From the NCBI GenBank assembly GCA_039881145.1, contig JAYKKI010000040.1:3976501-4040500 (forward strand): DNA of 64,000 nucleotides, given 5' to 3'. Under the pieces are notes generated by a model that was not told the origin of the DNA, made no database searches, and saw only the letters and a list, made by a program, of their open reading frames with translations. The DNA is from Druceiella hillmani. Lineage: Eukaryota; Arthropoda; Insecta; Lepidoptera; Hepialidae. The position numbers and the translations under genes are program-made. Each line of letters begins with the position of its first letter. Position 1 is the first letter of the stretch. Below are positions 12,300 through 22,909 of this stretch, piece after piece.

Positions 12300-12525
12300 C
12301 CAAATTTAAGATAATTAATTTCCAAATAATTACCAAATAGAATTTTTAGATCAAGGATTTTTTGTATTTTGTTTTCGCTAGTTTTCTAAAATCGATGATT
12401 TTAAACTTTCGACTTCAATTCAAATGTAAGAAATTTCCCCTCCAGGATAATAAATAGAACTTAAAGAAACATTGTGCGCATATTTGTTCATTTATACTTT
12501 TTATTTATTAAAAAAGAGTTCAAAT
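12300..12525 (+). mobile_element. Dispersed repeat family B, copy 1
   Basis: Shares ordered blocks with the minus strand of 14940-15135: 'ataattaa.ttccaaata', 'tgtattttgttttcgctag', 'gattttaaactttcga', 'gaaatttcccc', 'gaa.aaacattgtg'. Unknown class; no coding signal seen. Confidence 0.7.
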
Positions 12526-12639
12526 TGTACTAACAAGCGTTACACATGCGGAAGCACCAAAAGTTCAATTAATTTTAAGGTACATTATAAAAAATAATGA
12601 TCGAAAAAGAAAAACCCACATCCATTACCATAAAGCATA

Positions 12640-12750
12640 AAACTAATTAATTATCAAATGTGAACTACCAGGCAACTCCATAATCGCATTCCTAAAGCAA
12701 TCAATAGAGCCGAAATAAATATTACAATTGATCACATCTGGCAAATACTA
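12640..12750 (-). mobile_element. Dispersed repeat family C, copy 1
   Basis: The minus strand contains 'ttgattgctttaggaatgcg', then 'gagttgcctggtagttcaca', matching minus-strand 62040-62105 ('ttgactgcttcaggaattgg', 'gagtcgcttggtagttta'). The second copy lies about 280 bp past a decayed LINE reverse transcriptase, so this may be a LINE 3' tail. Confidence 0.5.
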
Positions 12751-12754
12751 TGCT

Positions 12755-13230
12755 GATCAATGCAAGTGCGCGAGAATTGGTAAGCGCTGCAGGATGTTCG
12801 TGCGCACTCTAGGTAAGCGAAATAAACTATAATTTCGTACTATCACGAAATAGTCAGGAGGATAAATTGTTACCTCTGGATATAGGTGATCTGCAGACAT
12901 GATAATTTAAGATTTTTTTAAATATTTGTATTATTTTGATATTAAATTGTACAGCAGATATTGGGTGGATAATTAAATACTTTATATTCTCTTTGTTTTT
13001 TTGCCTCTCATACCTTGACAATATAAAAACATGAATATGACATCAGATATGCCAATTAGTCATAACATCAAACAAGACGATACATAAGATAATGTATAGA
13101 AATTAGCCTTACAATTGATGCGTCTTATAAAAAGAGAAAAATATACGTGAGACCCTCGTCCATAAAACTTCGTACTAAAACTTTATTTATACCATATCTC
13201 TTAAACCATCTTTTTTCCCCTCAACTGAAT
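12755..13230. other. AT-rich stretch, nothing recognised
   Basis: No reading frame, array or long hairpin seen. Confidence 0.5.
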
Positions 13231-13233
13231 ATG

Positions 13234-13235
<2 letters not shown>

Positions 13236-13324
<89 letters not shown>
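13236..13324. repeat. (TA)n microsatellite
   Basis: About 88 bp of TA with one TATG break near 13291. Confidence 0.97.
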
Positions 13325-13326
<2 letters not shown>

Positions 13327-13781
13327 AATGGAAAGAGCTCTTTAAGTAGAACATTTTTTACTTTTATCATTAATCTCACTTGTTATTTTACCATAACAAT
13401 TGGTAATTTTTTTCTAAGTCTCCGGGGTCATTAAACTTGACATACCGATATAATATAATGTACTACAGTATCTTTAGCACAACATATAATGTAAATTAAT
13501 TTAATTACTTTCTGACTAATAACTTATTAAGTATTTTATTTATACATTTTTACATCGTGTATGCCGGGCTTATTGCTGCCCGAGCAATGAACCCGAGAGT
13601 CACAATTTTAATGAATCCAAAAGTATTACAAAATAGAGAATAAACCTAATCAGGAGGAAAAGAAAACAAGAAATTCTAGAACAATACCCATAAAAAATCA
13701 AATTTCCGAGTAATTATATGGTATGGCTAATGAAAGGAAGGTTAATGACATTCGGGAGCGGCACGTACTAAGGAATACGGA

Positions 13782-13792
13782 GGGGGGGGGGG
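13782..13792. repeat. Poly-G run of 11
   Basis: Eleven consecutive G in AT-rich surroundings. Two similar runs occur at 24338-24347 (10 G) and 33223-33235 (13 G). Confidence 0.95.
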
Positions 13793-13904
13793 TAAGATTT
13801 TTCAGGTGATAAATGAAAACATTGGTAAAAGGTGAATGAGACCAGGAGGTGTCAGGATCTTGCAACTTGAAATGAAAAGAACTTTTCAACGAATGTATTT
13901 ATTT

Positions 13905-13998
13905 ACTTACGTATTTTTTTATATTTCTATTTATTCAATTTATACATATGCGGACTTTTGGCACGAGAGCAACCTTTTTACTTCTTAGTCTTAGTCAA
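13905..13998 (-). mobile_element. Truncated tRNA-derived SINE (3' end only)
   Basis: Matches the 3' part of the SINEs at 52909-53118 and 58040-58250: 'tatttattcaatttatac.atatg', 'cggacttttggcacgagagc', 'caaccagaacacc'. The tRNA-like head is absent, consistent with 5' truncation during reverse transcription. Confidence 0.65.
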
Positions 13999-13999
13999 C

Positions 14000-14720
14000 C
14001 AGAACACCTTCTAAGATAGGTTGGAAAATTTGGATTTTCCGAAATATTGTATAGATGCGTAAACATATGTATATGTTGAATGTCGAGTACTTTTATCCGT
14101 TTAAATTGTGGAAATAGAGTAATTGTTTTATTAGGGAAATAGGCTATTATTCTGTTCTGTATCTAATACGCAGAACAACGGCACCCTCCTTATCACGCGT
14201 TCTTATATCTTTCTACCACAGTCGATTTTCTCAGAATTAGTGTGAAGCTCGAAGGCATATCATTGGAGCTGGCCGACCCACATATTTGGAATACGCATAG
14301 ATAAGAGCCTAAATTTTTTAAAATTTTTTAGGATACAAATTTGTCATAAACAACAATTTTTGTTCTCAATCTTGTGGGAGAGTTGGGGATAATTAAAAAA
14401 GGGAAAGTGAAATGAGTCTAAAATTGTTCCGCTATGAAATAATATCGTATTTTTACGACTGTGTAATATTATATTTATTACCTGGCGAAAAATAATATTC
14501 ATATTTACAAATGCAATTATCGAGATACTATATTCTAGTGCACGTTCTGTTAGTACTTGAAAGGTTTTATTTTATGTAGTCATCACATAAAAACAGCTGA
14601 AAAGGAATGATTGTACTATTTCCTTTGATGCGTTTCCGTTACGACTGAAACATAACTAATGAAAACTTCAGGGTTTGAAAAGTTTTATGCCGCAGTTGAA
14701 CGACCTTAGGATTGTTATAT
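14000..14720. other. AT-rich stretch, nothing recognised
   Basis: No credible coding frame or repeat structure. The AAATTTTTTAAAATTTTTTAGG tract near 14310-14330 is simple sequence. Confidence 0.5.
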
Positions 14721-14724
14721 TTAA

Positions 14725-14765
14725 TTAGCTTTAACCCGAGGCTTCGCTTGCGTTGAAAAGGGAAA
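14725..14765. mobile_element. Lepidopteran element end signature
   Basis: 'tagctttaacccgaggcttc' followed by 'gcttgcgt' resembles the common lepidopteran repeat end AGCTTTTGCCCGCGGCTTC. A better match is at 40904-40935, with others in complementary orientation near 38880-38905 and 50796-50818. Confidence 0.45.
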
Positions 14766-14939
14766 GAAATATTTTTACACAATTAGGAAAGAGAAAAAAT
14801 TATATAAATACATTTTGTGATCATAATAGAAAACAAAAAAAGGTCTCGCGTATTTATTATGTTTTTTTAAATATGAATAATTGTTAAGTATTAATAAAAA
14901 TAACAAAATGTAATGAAATAAACAACAAATTTTTAGAAA

Positions 14940-15135
14940 CGAATACAAAAATAAATAGATATGCTCACAATGTTTCTTCGAGTTCTATTAATTATCCCAC
15001 ACGGGAAATTTCTCACATTTGAAATGAAATCGAAAGTTTAAAATCATTGGTTTTGAAAAACTAGCCAAAACAAAATACAGAAAGTCCCCGACCCAGAGAT
15101 TGTATTGGATAGGTATTTGGAAGTTAATTATCATA
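14940..15135 (-). mobile_element. Dispersed repeat family B, copy 2
   Basis: The minus strand matches 12300-12525 across about 190 bp, and partly 17222-17290. The two main copies are inverted relative to each other. Confidence 0.7.
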
Positions 15136-15289
15136 CATTTGGAAATCATTTCCTTTGTACTTACATTCGATGATCTTTAATTGGGTTCAATAAATTAAAA
15201 AAGAATATATTTTTTCGCTTAATTTCATTAACGTGTAGCCATTGCCCAAAATTAATTACAAATAAATTTTAAATATATTTGGCGTTAAT

Positions 15290-15530
15290 TTTGTAGAAAT
15301 TCATTATTCACAATTAAATGAAACTACGTGATGTAGTATTATTTCTACTTTCTTTAATTTCTTTACCACGACCTAGGTTTCGTTGTATTACAACATCTTC
15401 AGGTGGGATATTAGCATAGATGATAATATCCCACCGTAGTATCCCACCGTAGGAGGTCGTAGTAAAGAAATTAAAGATAGTAGAAATAATACTACATCAC
15501 GTAGTTTCATTTAATTGTACAAATAAATTG
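15290..15530. mobile_element. Foldback element with 64-bp inverted arms, copy 1
   Basis: Left arm 15311-15374 and right arm 15456-15519 are inverted copies over 64 bp with only a few mismatches. They begin CAATTAAATGAAACTACG at the outside and end at the GACCT side inside. The centre holds a second inverted repeat (GTGGGATATTA...TAATATCCCAC). The minus strand across the left-arm/centre junction folds as a hammerhead ribozyme (separate entry). A second copy with the same flank ('ggcgttaattt.gtagaaatt') lies at 47440-47640. Paired terminal repeats with a hammerhead recall Penelope-like elements, but no Penelope reverse transcriptase is present. Confidence 0.8.
15366..15406 (-). ncRNA. Putative type I hammerhead ribozyme with minimal stem III
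   Basis: On the minus strand, 5' to 3': stem I CCAC (15403-15406), core CTGAAGA (15396-15402; fits CUGANGA), one extra U (15395), stem II GTTGT-AAT-ACAAC (15382-15394), core GAAA (15378-15381), stem III CC-TA-GG (15372-15377), the cleavage triplet GTC (15370-15372, H17 = C at 15370), then GTGG (15366-15369), which closes stem I. Short stem III is the known feature of hammerheads in Penelope-like elements and retrozymes, which may need to act as dimers. The oddity is the extra U between A9 and stem II; viroid hammerheads with an added base at that site are known. Activity is unproven. Confidence 0.55.
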
Positions 15531-15815
15531 TTAACTGACATCGACAATAGTTCTGTTCTCAAAATTAATGTTTTTTCCGTTCTTTTCGAATTTTACGTGA
15601 ATTTTTTGAGACTGAGCTTTATGGATTAATATGGTACATCCATGGATGGAGGATATAACGAGACACATTCTGCACTTTGTTTTATGTCACCAGTTAAAAT
15701 AATCCCTCAGAAATAACACTTACAATCTATCATAAACAATAATCTGACTTTTCATAAAAGAAACAAGATTTGTTATTTTTCTGATTGACGATTTAGATAA
15801 AACTTTTAAGGAGAT

Positions 15816-16352
15816 CTTTTATAGGATTCCATACCTCAAAAGTAAAAAAGAAACCCTTATAGGATCACTTCGTTGTCCGTCTCTCGGTCGGTCAAGACGC
15901 TTTTTTTCAGGAACGCGTGGAGGTATCAAATTGAAATGAATATCAAATGCTTAGGTTTACGGCCCTTAGAGCTATAAAAAACCAAGCTTCTAAGTCAACG
16001 TAATCAAGAAAAACCCTGAAAATATAGCCATTTACACCGCAAAATTCACACTGACACTCGCTAATAAATGAAAACCTATAGGGTACTTCCCGTTGACCTA
16101 AAATCATTAAATTTGGGCAGAAGCAAGGTCTCACAACACAAGTAAAGGCAAAAAATCGGAAAGTCGTTAATTTACAGTTATATCACATAATTTTTAAATA
16201 TGCGGCTGTGGCAATATATTTTTATTTTGCAAAATTAAAATTTTGTAAATAGTTTAATAGAAATGTTATGTACAATTGAATGTTTATAAATGTATAAATG
16301 TGTACGGAATTCTCGTAGTGCGGGTTCCACTCGTGCTTGACAGGTTTTTTCT
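15816..16352 (+). mobile_element. Family A interspersed element, fullest copy
   Basis: Begins 'ttataggattccatacctc', then 'ataggatcacttcgttgtcc', a 'gtctctcggtcggtc' tract related to the GTCTGTCTGTC motif, 'ggaggtatcaaattgaaatg', and ends 'tgtacggaattctcg' with 'gcgggttccactcg' and 'tgcttgacaggtttt'. Order and ends fit an interspersed repeat widespread in Lepidoptera. No intact frame (minus-strand 15943-16134 is chance). It is the reference copy for the halves at 3468-3801 and 4975-5205. Confidence 0.75.
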
Positions 16353-16354
16353 TC

Positions 16355-16965
16355 ATTTCCTCCATGGAAGAGTGTTGTTTTTATTCTTGTAATACCTGGA
16401 CTCGACACTATATGAACTTTTGCTAGTCTTCTTTCATGGAGATTGGTTGAATTATTGTAGCGTAAAAACATTATAATATTATATTTATAAAACAAACTTA
16501 AAGATATTAAATATGGAAACGTAGCGGAACCGATTACAATTAAATTGGAAAAATGAAAAAGGACATTGGCGTATTGTCTCGTGAAAGCAACTTGCTGTAT
16601 TGGATTGTGTATACTGAAACTCTTAAAACCTAATGGATTTATCTAGAGAAAAACATTGGAAACTATTAGTTATTTGTGTGAATATTTTTTTCCAAAGAAT
16701 TGCGATTATTATACTTTAATAAATCAAAGACGTTAGTGATAAGTTAACTCCGACCTTTTAGATAATGTGCCTCACGCGGACATTTGAAAGGGATCGCCTT
16801 GATCAGCTGAAAGGTCTACTTATAATTCGCATTGTTTCTAATTACATTGCATAAATGTTGTCTTTTTGAAATGAAAATATACTAAAAAAGATGTTTGATG
16901 GGCGACACTTGAGTCAAAAGTACTGAATGTGTTTATTGAATAGTAATGCATAATAGGTTCACAAT
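16355..16965. other. AT-rich stretch, nothing recognised
   Basis: No gene or array recognised between the family A end and the next tandem array. Confidence 0.5.
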
Positions 16966-16971
16966 TAATTT

Positions 16972-17175
16972 ATTCGCAATTATACCAACTATCTTATTTT
17001 TATTTCTACTAGCAATTATACCAAATGTCTTTTATTTCTATTCGCAATTATACCAAATGTCTTTTATTTCTATTCGCAATTATACCAAATGTCTTCTTTT
17101 ATTTCTACTCGCAATTACACCAAATGTCTTATTTTTATTTCTACCCGCAATTGTACCAAACGCCTTATTTCTAGT
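16972..17175. repeat. 32-36-bp tandem repeat, 6 copies
   Basis: The word GCAATTATACCAAATGTCTT starts units near 16976, 17012, 17044, 17076, 17111 and 17147, followed by TTATTTCTATTC. The unit length varies by T-run length, so no reading frame is kept through the array. Confidence 0.9.
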
Positions 17176-17221
17176 TTTGAATTCTCCTTAACAATTCTTC
17201 ACAACTATTGAATATATTACA

Positions 17222-17290
17222 GCTACCAAATAGAATCTCTAGGAGAAAGATTTTCTGTACTTTATTTTGGCTAGTTTTCCCGTAAATTCC
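17222..17290 (+). mobile_element. Dispersed repeat family B, short copy
   Basis: 'accaaatagaat' and 'ctgtactttattttggctag' plus 'ttttcccg' match the middle of 12300-12525. Confidence 0.5.
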
Positions 17291-17649
17291 AAATTGTCTT
17301 TTATGAAGAATTGCAATAATATCGAGGACTTCTTATATTTTTCATCTCATATTCCAAATTAGTGAAATCGTAATTATTAGAAAAATCGATAATTTCGATT
17401 AACAATTTTATTAAAATTAAAACGTGACCATGATTAACCTCTTGGCTCTATTAAAATATTATATTATATTAAAATATTATGATAGAAATCGTAAATAATC
17501 ACGAAACGACAAATGTGATAACAGTATAACTGTTATTTTCGAAAGAAACAACATTTCATACATATAACCGATAGTTTCAAACGATTTACATCAGTCTAAC
17601 GGTGTCGACTTCATAAATAAAGTACTAATGCCCTTTTTGACATGTAGGT

Positions 17650-17712
17650 ATTATTAATCTCTTGTCTCTGTTACGGATGTATTATTAATCTCTTCTCTCT
17701 GTTACGGATGTC
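17650..17712. repeat. Short tandem duplication, about 32 bp x 2
   Basis: 'tattattaatctcttgtctc' with 'tgttacggatg' is repeated once with T/C changes. Confidence 0.85.
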
Positions 17713-18204
17713 GCATTTCGTAATAGTGATTTGACGTTACATGTCTTTTTTTCCTTTTTCCAATCGAATTGTAATCAGTTCCGCTATGTCTTCATATCTT
17801 AAAGAAATTTTAAATTTGTTTGTCATTTTTAAAAGGAATTTTAAGACTACATTATTGAAAAATCTCGTTTTTGTATCTGATAACTCCGTGCCTTTGAGAA
17901 GTCGTCCATTACCTGTTTAACTAGTCAACAACTTCATACATCAAAGCGTGATTTGTTTATTGTACGAGAGATTAAAATTGTTATCACGTGGTTCTTTACC
18001 TTGAATTATATCTGAGGTGTTAAAACTTTATAAGTAAATCATATGATGCAAAGTAAAACGTCGAAGGGGTTTAAAAAAATATTTATTTTATGTATTTAAA
18101 AGAAATAAACAAAGCGTCAGTAACGAAAAATACGAAATTTTTTCAACTAAAATAAATCATCCATAAAATTTGCACCTGAAAATACAGACATAAAAAAGTA
18201 AACG

Positions 18205-18555
18205 AAACGAACACGTAGAGCGAAAGGCCGCGACACAGCCGCTCGCCGCTGCCGACGAAACAAAACAAAAGCTACAAAGTATTGCGGCCGACATTTTATT
18301 CGCACTGAAATAATATTATTACGAATCGAATCGTGTTTCATTCATTCATACATCGCCCCGTCTCGCTCGCACCAAGTTTTACAAAACTTTCAAATGTGGA
18401 GCAAACGCGAGTAAAGCGCCGGAGACGGGGGCGGGAAAGTTGTGCGCACTTCACATTGCTTGTTTGTGTACGGAGCCGTCGGTCCACGTGGTGCATGCCT
18501 GTATTTGTGTGTGTACGTTGCGGCGATAACTTCATAGTTATGCTTAGGTATGATT
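18205..18555. promoter_or_regulatory. CpG/GC-rich islet 3 with E2F and E-box sites
   Basis: GC-rich block in AT-rich DNA. A perfect E2F word (GGCGGGAAA, i.e. TTTCCCGCC on minus) lies at 18430-18438 next to a GC box. A perfect CCACGTGG E-box is at 18484-18491, followed by GCATGC. Short frames run on both strands (18333-18611 plus; 18338-18535 minus) with no domain. Promoter or enhancer function is inferred from motif content and CpG density. Confidence 0.45.
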
Positions 18556-18569
18556 TTTTGCCAACTTTC

Positions 18570-20655
18570 CTAATAACCTTAGACGTGGAGTATAAGAATT
18601 TGCTACTTTAAGGAATCTGAATTTGACTTCGTTTTTTACGCGATTTATAGTTCAAACTTAATGGTTATCAAGTAAAAAGAAGTATATTTTTTCAATGCAA
18701 TTATTGTTAAGGAAAGCAGACTTCAAACTAAGCGTGACGTTTAAAAGTGTAAATTAGTTTCATAGGCAATAATATTGAATAGCAATAGGCCATAATTATA
18801 TTCACAGTCAGTTAAAAGATTTAAGTTATAGTTTCGAAGACCATAAATATAGAAGATGGCTAATTGAAACAGAGAAGATAACTATTACTTATAACTGTGA
18901 AACTGAATTAATAATACCTTGAAAGTAATGACTAAAAATGATATCAAAGAAGGTGGAAATATATAACGTATTTATTATTTATATTAAAATGTTAACACTT
19001 TGGAGAAAAAAAAACACTAATTAAAGTAAAAGTAGGTTCGTAAAATATGTAAGATCCAATAACCTTATAGGTATACACCCTTAGTGAAAATTGCTTTCTA
19101 ATTAAATTTGACGATATACAAGGAAAATTTAACGTTTAACAGGTGTTTTAAAATTTGAAGTTTTTGTATTTAGTTTCATTATACGGAAGGTAGAAAATAA
19201 CGAGGAAGGTCATATTTTGAAACAAGTGGGCGATAAAATATAGAATACTGAAAAAGGTAAGGGTGAATTAACTGAAGGAAATGTTAGGGGTTTTATAAAG
19301 AAATAAATATGAATGAGAAAGAGAAAACATACCCTATTTTAACAGCAAACCTTAAAATAAGTTCTTACTTAACCAAATATTTTATTGAGATTATTGATGA
19401 AAGTTAATAGAAATAATTTTAATTTAAGTTCTAATAAAATGCTAGTACCAAAAATTATTTAAGTTTTTTCAATTTCGCGATTAAAAAATTAAAGGATACA
19501 ATTTGAAGCTCAGGGTTTTTAAATAAAGGAGACGGAATATCTAATTTAATTTATAAAAAAATAATCTAATTTAATTTTAAAAGACCTATCCAATACCCCA
19601 TCCGATGGAGTGTATAAAATATATTTTCGTCTCCGTTTCACGCGTATCATGTGTTCCATAATTTTTTATTAGTTTTGTAATTTTTTTCTACATATTAATT
19701 GAGTTCCTATTTAAAGCATTTATCCACAAAATTTAATAAAAATGAATTATTGCAGCGAGTCTCCGATAAACGGAAGAAGGTATAAGGGTTTGTTTCATTA
19801 TGTAACCTTTAGGGTTGATGTTACAACCATTAATTTAAAAAAAAACTTTTAAATAAATAAATACTTATATGCCTATTTTTACACCTATATTTTTACATTG
19901 CTTTATAAGAATTATTTCACTTTGACCCAACCACCTCTACCGTTTTTCATCTTCTTTCTATATTCTCTCATTTTTTATAGCTATGGTTTATCTTTTTATA
20001 CACATAGTCAAAGCGACTGTACTGTTTATCATTTCCTTAGTTGATTTGAAAACCATACTTCCGTCTATATTCTTTGAATATATAATGGAAAAAACAAATT
20101 AACTTTTTCTAAATCCATTAGTTCCTCTGTCTACAGTCTTAAATCTATATGAATGAAATTGGAAGTTAATGGTTCATGGTAATCCTAATTATCCCAATGA
20201 GTGGGGTTATCATTTAGAGATCCTTAACCATGTGTCATTCATCATTTTTCATTTCTAATCCCGTTTACGAAATATTTTGCTTCAAAGTGACGTGCTTATG
20301 TAAAGATTTTTTTTTCAATAGATGTGAAAAAAGGAAAAGTTCTAGATACCAGCATTATATTAAAAATTGGAAATAAATTATTTTGATTACTTTCGTCGAT
20401 AATTTTAGTAGATATAGATAATATTATTAGCTTCCAATATACTATCACACTTTTACAATACCCAAGATAAGCCGTTATACATAATTATCTATATGAATAA
20501 TTTTAATATAATTTTAATTTTATTAATTGGCAATATATTTTTAATCATATCTGTATCAGTCGTTTTACATTTCCTATAAATATACACAAAGTTGGGATAA
20601 AAATTACTTGCGGTCGTCAAAATTTGTCTTAATCGTGGTCGAAAATTATTCTTAT
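18570..20655. other. 2-kb AT-rich stretch, nothing recognised
   Basis: No accepted coding frame, no tandem array, no long hairpin. I looked for THAP, reverse-transcriptase and SINE words on both strands and saw none. Confidence 0.5.
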
Positions 20656-20659
20656 ATTA

Positions 20660-20965
20660 AAAAAGTCAAGGTTCAAACCGCGTCATTCCCCACACACACA
20701 CACGCCCCCACTACACACGCACGGCCCTGACATTGAGCAGGAATAAAGCATCGCACCGAGCGAGCGTTGCCTGGTAACCTGTTGCACGCACATATACAGG
20801 CGCAAGCCGAATATCGGTGACTGGGTTACAGCTGCGCCGCCATCTTTGTTATCATTTATCATTTTGTTTCCCGCCGCGCGAGCCTGGTGACGTCACGAGC
20901 GGCGCGTGTCGTGACGTCACCGTCTCGCTTGTTCTATTTTCAAACGGGGATTATTGTGTTCACGT
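20660..20965. promoter_or_regulatory. CpG-rich islet 4: RFX, YY1, E2F and CRE site cluster
   Basis: The most promoter-like segment. In order: a CA/CCCC tract; a near-palindromic X-box GTTGCC-T-GGTAAC at 20766-20778 (RFX type); an E-box CAGCTG at 20829-20834; GCCGCCATCTT at 20836-20846 (YY1/Pho consensus AAGATGGCGGC on minus); TTTCCCGCC at 20867-20875 (E2F); and two perfect CREs TGACGTCA at 20888-20895 and 20912-20919, 24 bp apart. Such combinations are typical of CpG promoters. No downstream coding exon is recognised in either direction within the next kilobases, so a non-coding or distant first exon, or a Polycomb/enhancer element, remain alternatives. Confidence 0.55.
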
Positions 20966-20969
20966 GTTC

Positions 20970-22205
20970 GCTTTGAGCCATAAACTTTGAATGGAAGTAT
21001 TTATTACGTTGCTGTGGTATTAGTTTCGCCTTTTTGCACGTGCTCCGTTTGAATGCGGACGTAATGATAAAGCAAAACTCTTTTATATTTTAATTTTTTA
21101 TTTCATCTAGACTTTAGAGAACACATCTGACGTTTTAGTTTACTTATTGTTTTACGAGTTATTTCTTTCAGTCAACCGAAGTGTTATTATATGATTCAAT
21201 ATATATGCATATTTTGGAACACTTCCGTAATTAATCCTGAATGCAATAACAAACATAAGATTAAGAAAAGATTACTAACCAATTAAATTTTTCTGTCTTG
21301 CTATATTGAATACGTAAATGGAAAATGTTTTCTATATCCAATATTTAAAGTTTTACAGCCTATAAATTGGACGAAAGTATTTGTTAAATACGACTTTGTG
21401 CTGTGATTGAAAGCAAATCGAACTATGGGGATATTTTTAGACCTTAGAGAAAAGAAAAATAATGTTTTTATTACGGCCAACAATTTGAGCATTTGTGTAC
21501 CTTTGACCAATGCAAAGTTTTGGAAATTGACAGAGCGGCAAAGAAGTATAAAATAATAACACAAGCAGATTCCGTACAGGATTGGATAACTCAATATCTG
21601 GTTGATGGATATTGATAATCAGTATAAGAAAAAACTATTATTCCACTTCTTCTTAATGTAAAAGATGTTCATATGTACCTACGCGGGTGCCATGGGATAT
21701 AGGTCCCGGGCTATATATATGAGTTATTGGAGGCTTCAGAATGGCAATAAAATATTTATGGGTATAAAACTTTGGCGTCCATCCAATCCAGTCGAGTATG
21801 ATGTGGGAATATTCAGGTTTCATCTCTATATATTATTTTCAAGTTCGTCAATGTTGAGGAAATTTCTGAGGAAAAACTGGAAACTGGACGTTTTATGATG
21901 AAGGATGCTATTCTATAAATCGCTATTGCTTATAAACTATATAAATTAAGATAAATCTTATAAAAAATACTAATAGCTGGCATATCTTACATATTTTTGA
22001 CTCACCCGAATATTACGTCCATGTGTTGAATTCTATTTAACGACAGGCTAAGTATTTGACTAGAGGTTTAAATTAGAGAATTGACACCTTTCTTAGAGCA
22101 CCAATAGAAAATTCCTTTATTTTTGTCATAATTACAGTTGGGTTTACAGGTTGATCCATATTCTGGCGACTTAAGAACCGTTAAATGTTTGGATGCAAAT
22201 GCTTG
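20970..22205. other. AT-rich stretch with unrecognised short frames
   Basis: A 97-codon minus frame (21301-21594) and a 77-codon plus frame (21665-21898) are open but match no family I know and lack supporting splice or start context. I treat them as chance. Confidence 0.45.
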
Positions 22206-22214
22206 CACAATTCT

Positions 22215-22365
22215 ATGCTTTATAGTCGATACAATATTTGAATTATGCTTCATAGTCGATACAATATTTGAATTATGCTTTTTAGTCGATACAATATTTG
22301 AATTATGCTTTATAGTCGATACAATATTTGAATTATGCTTTATAGTCGATACAATATTTGAATTT
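22215..22365. repeat. 30-bp tandem repeat, 5 copies, frame-preserving
   Basis: Units start at 22215, 22245, 22275, 22305 and 22335 (ATGCTTTATAGTCGATACAA...). Because 30 is divisible by three, the surrounding 106-codon frame (22138-22458) reads five copies of CFIVDTIFEL. The frame has no other protein-like property, so I regard it as a minisatellite. Confidence 0.9.
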
Positions 22366-22909
22366 TGCGAGAGACAATATTTTGATCCCTACATTTTCTT
22401 CCAAAGCATTGATAAGTGGAAATTCGTTTTTATACCGTCGTTTGCACGAGTTTTTTGATATAAAACATCTAATGGCTAGTTTGGATGGGAGTTAAAACGT
22501 TTTGATGGAAGGTCGCGCTTGACATTCGATACTTTCGCGTCTTATAGGGTCTTTCCAACTTAATTCAGGCAGCTTCGCCTCTTTGTTGGCTAACAGTATT
22601 ATAAAATTAAAAATATATTTTCAACAGACTATTTATAATAAATTATAGAAATATTTCTGTGATAAATGACTTCAATTAATAAAATTAAATTAATATTTTA
22701 TTATTTACAACTATTTGTATTTGTTTTTTCGTTTTCAATACGATGAAATAAATTTAAAATTCAGATGTGTCACGTTTGCAAGGCGTCCAACAAAGGTTCA
22801 CAATTTTTTTGTCACATTCAAACTGTACAATGTAAATTAATATTGAGCTTTATGAGATAAGTCAAAAGGACTTTCTCTAAGGACTAATGATAACAATTTG
22901 AAAGTCGGA

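Noticed and set aside
16915..16940. miR-iab-4-like word (AGTACTGAATGTG)
   Set aside because: Only a partial seed-region resemblance with no hairpin around it, so no Hox-cluster miRNA is claimed.
22138..22458. 106-codon frame with five CFIVDTIFEL repeats
   Set aside because: The repeats follow from a 30-bp minisatellite unit; flanks show no protein features and no transcription evidence is visible.
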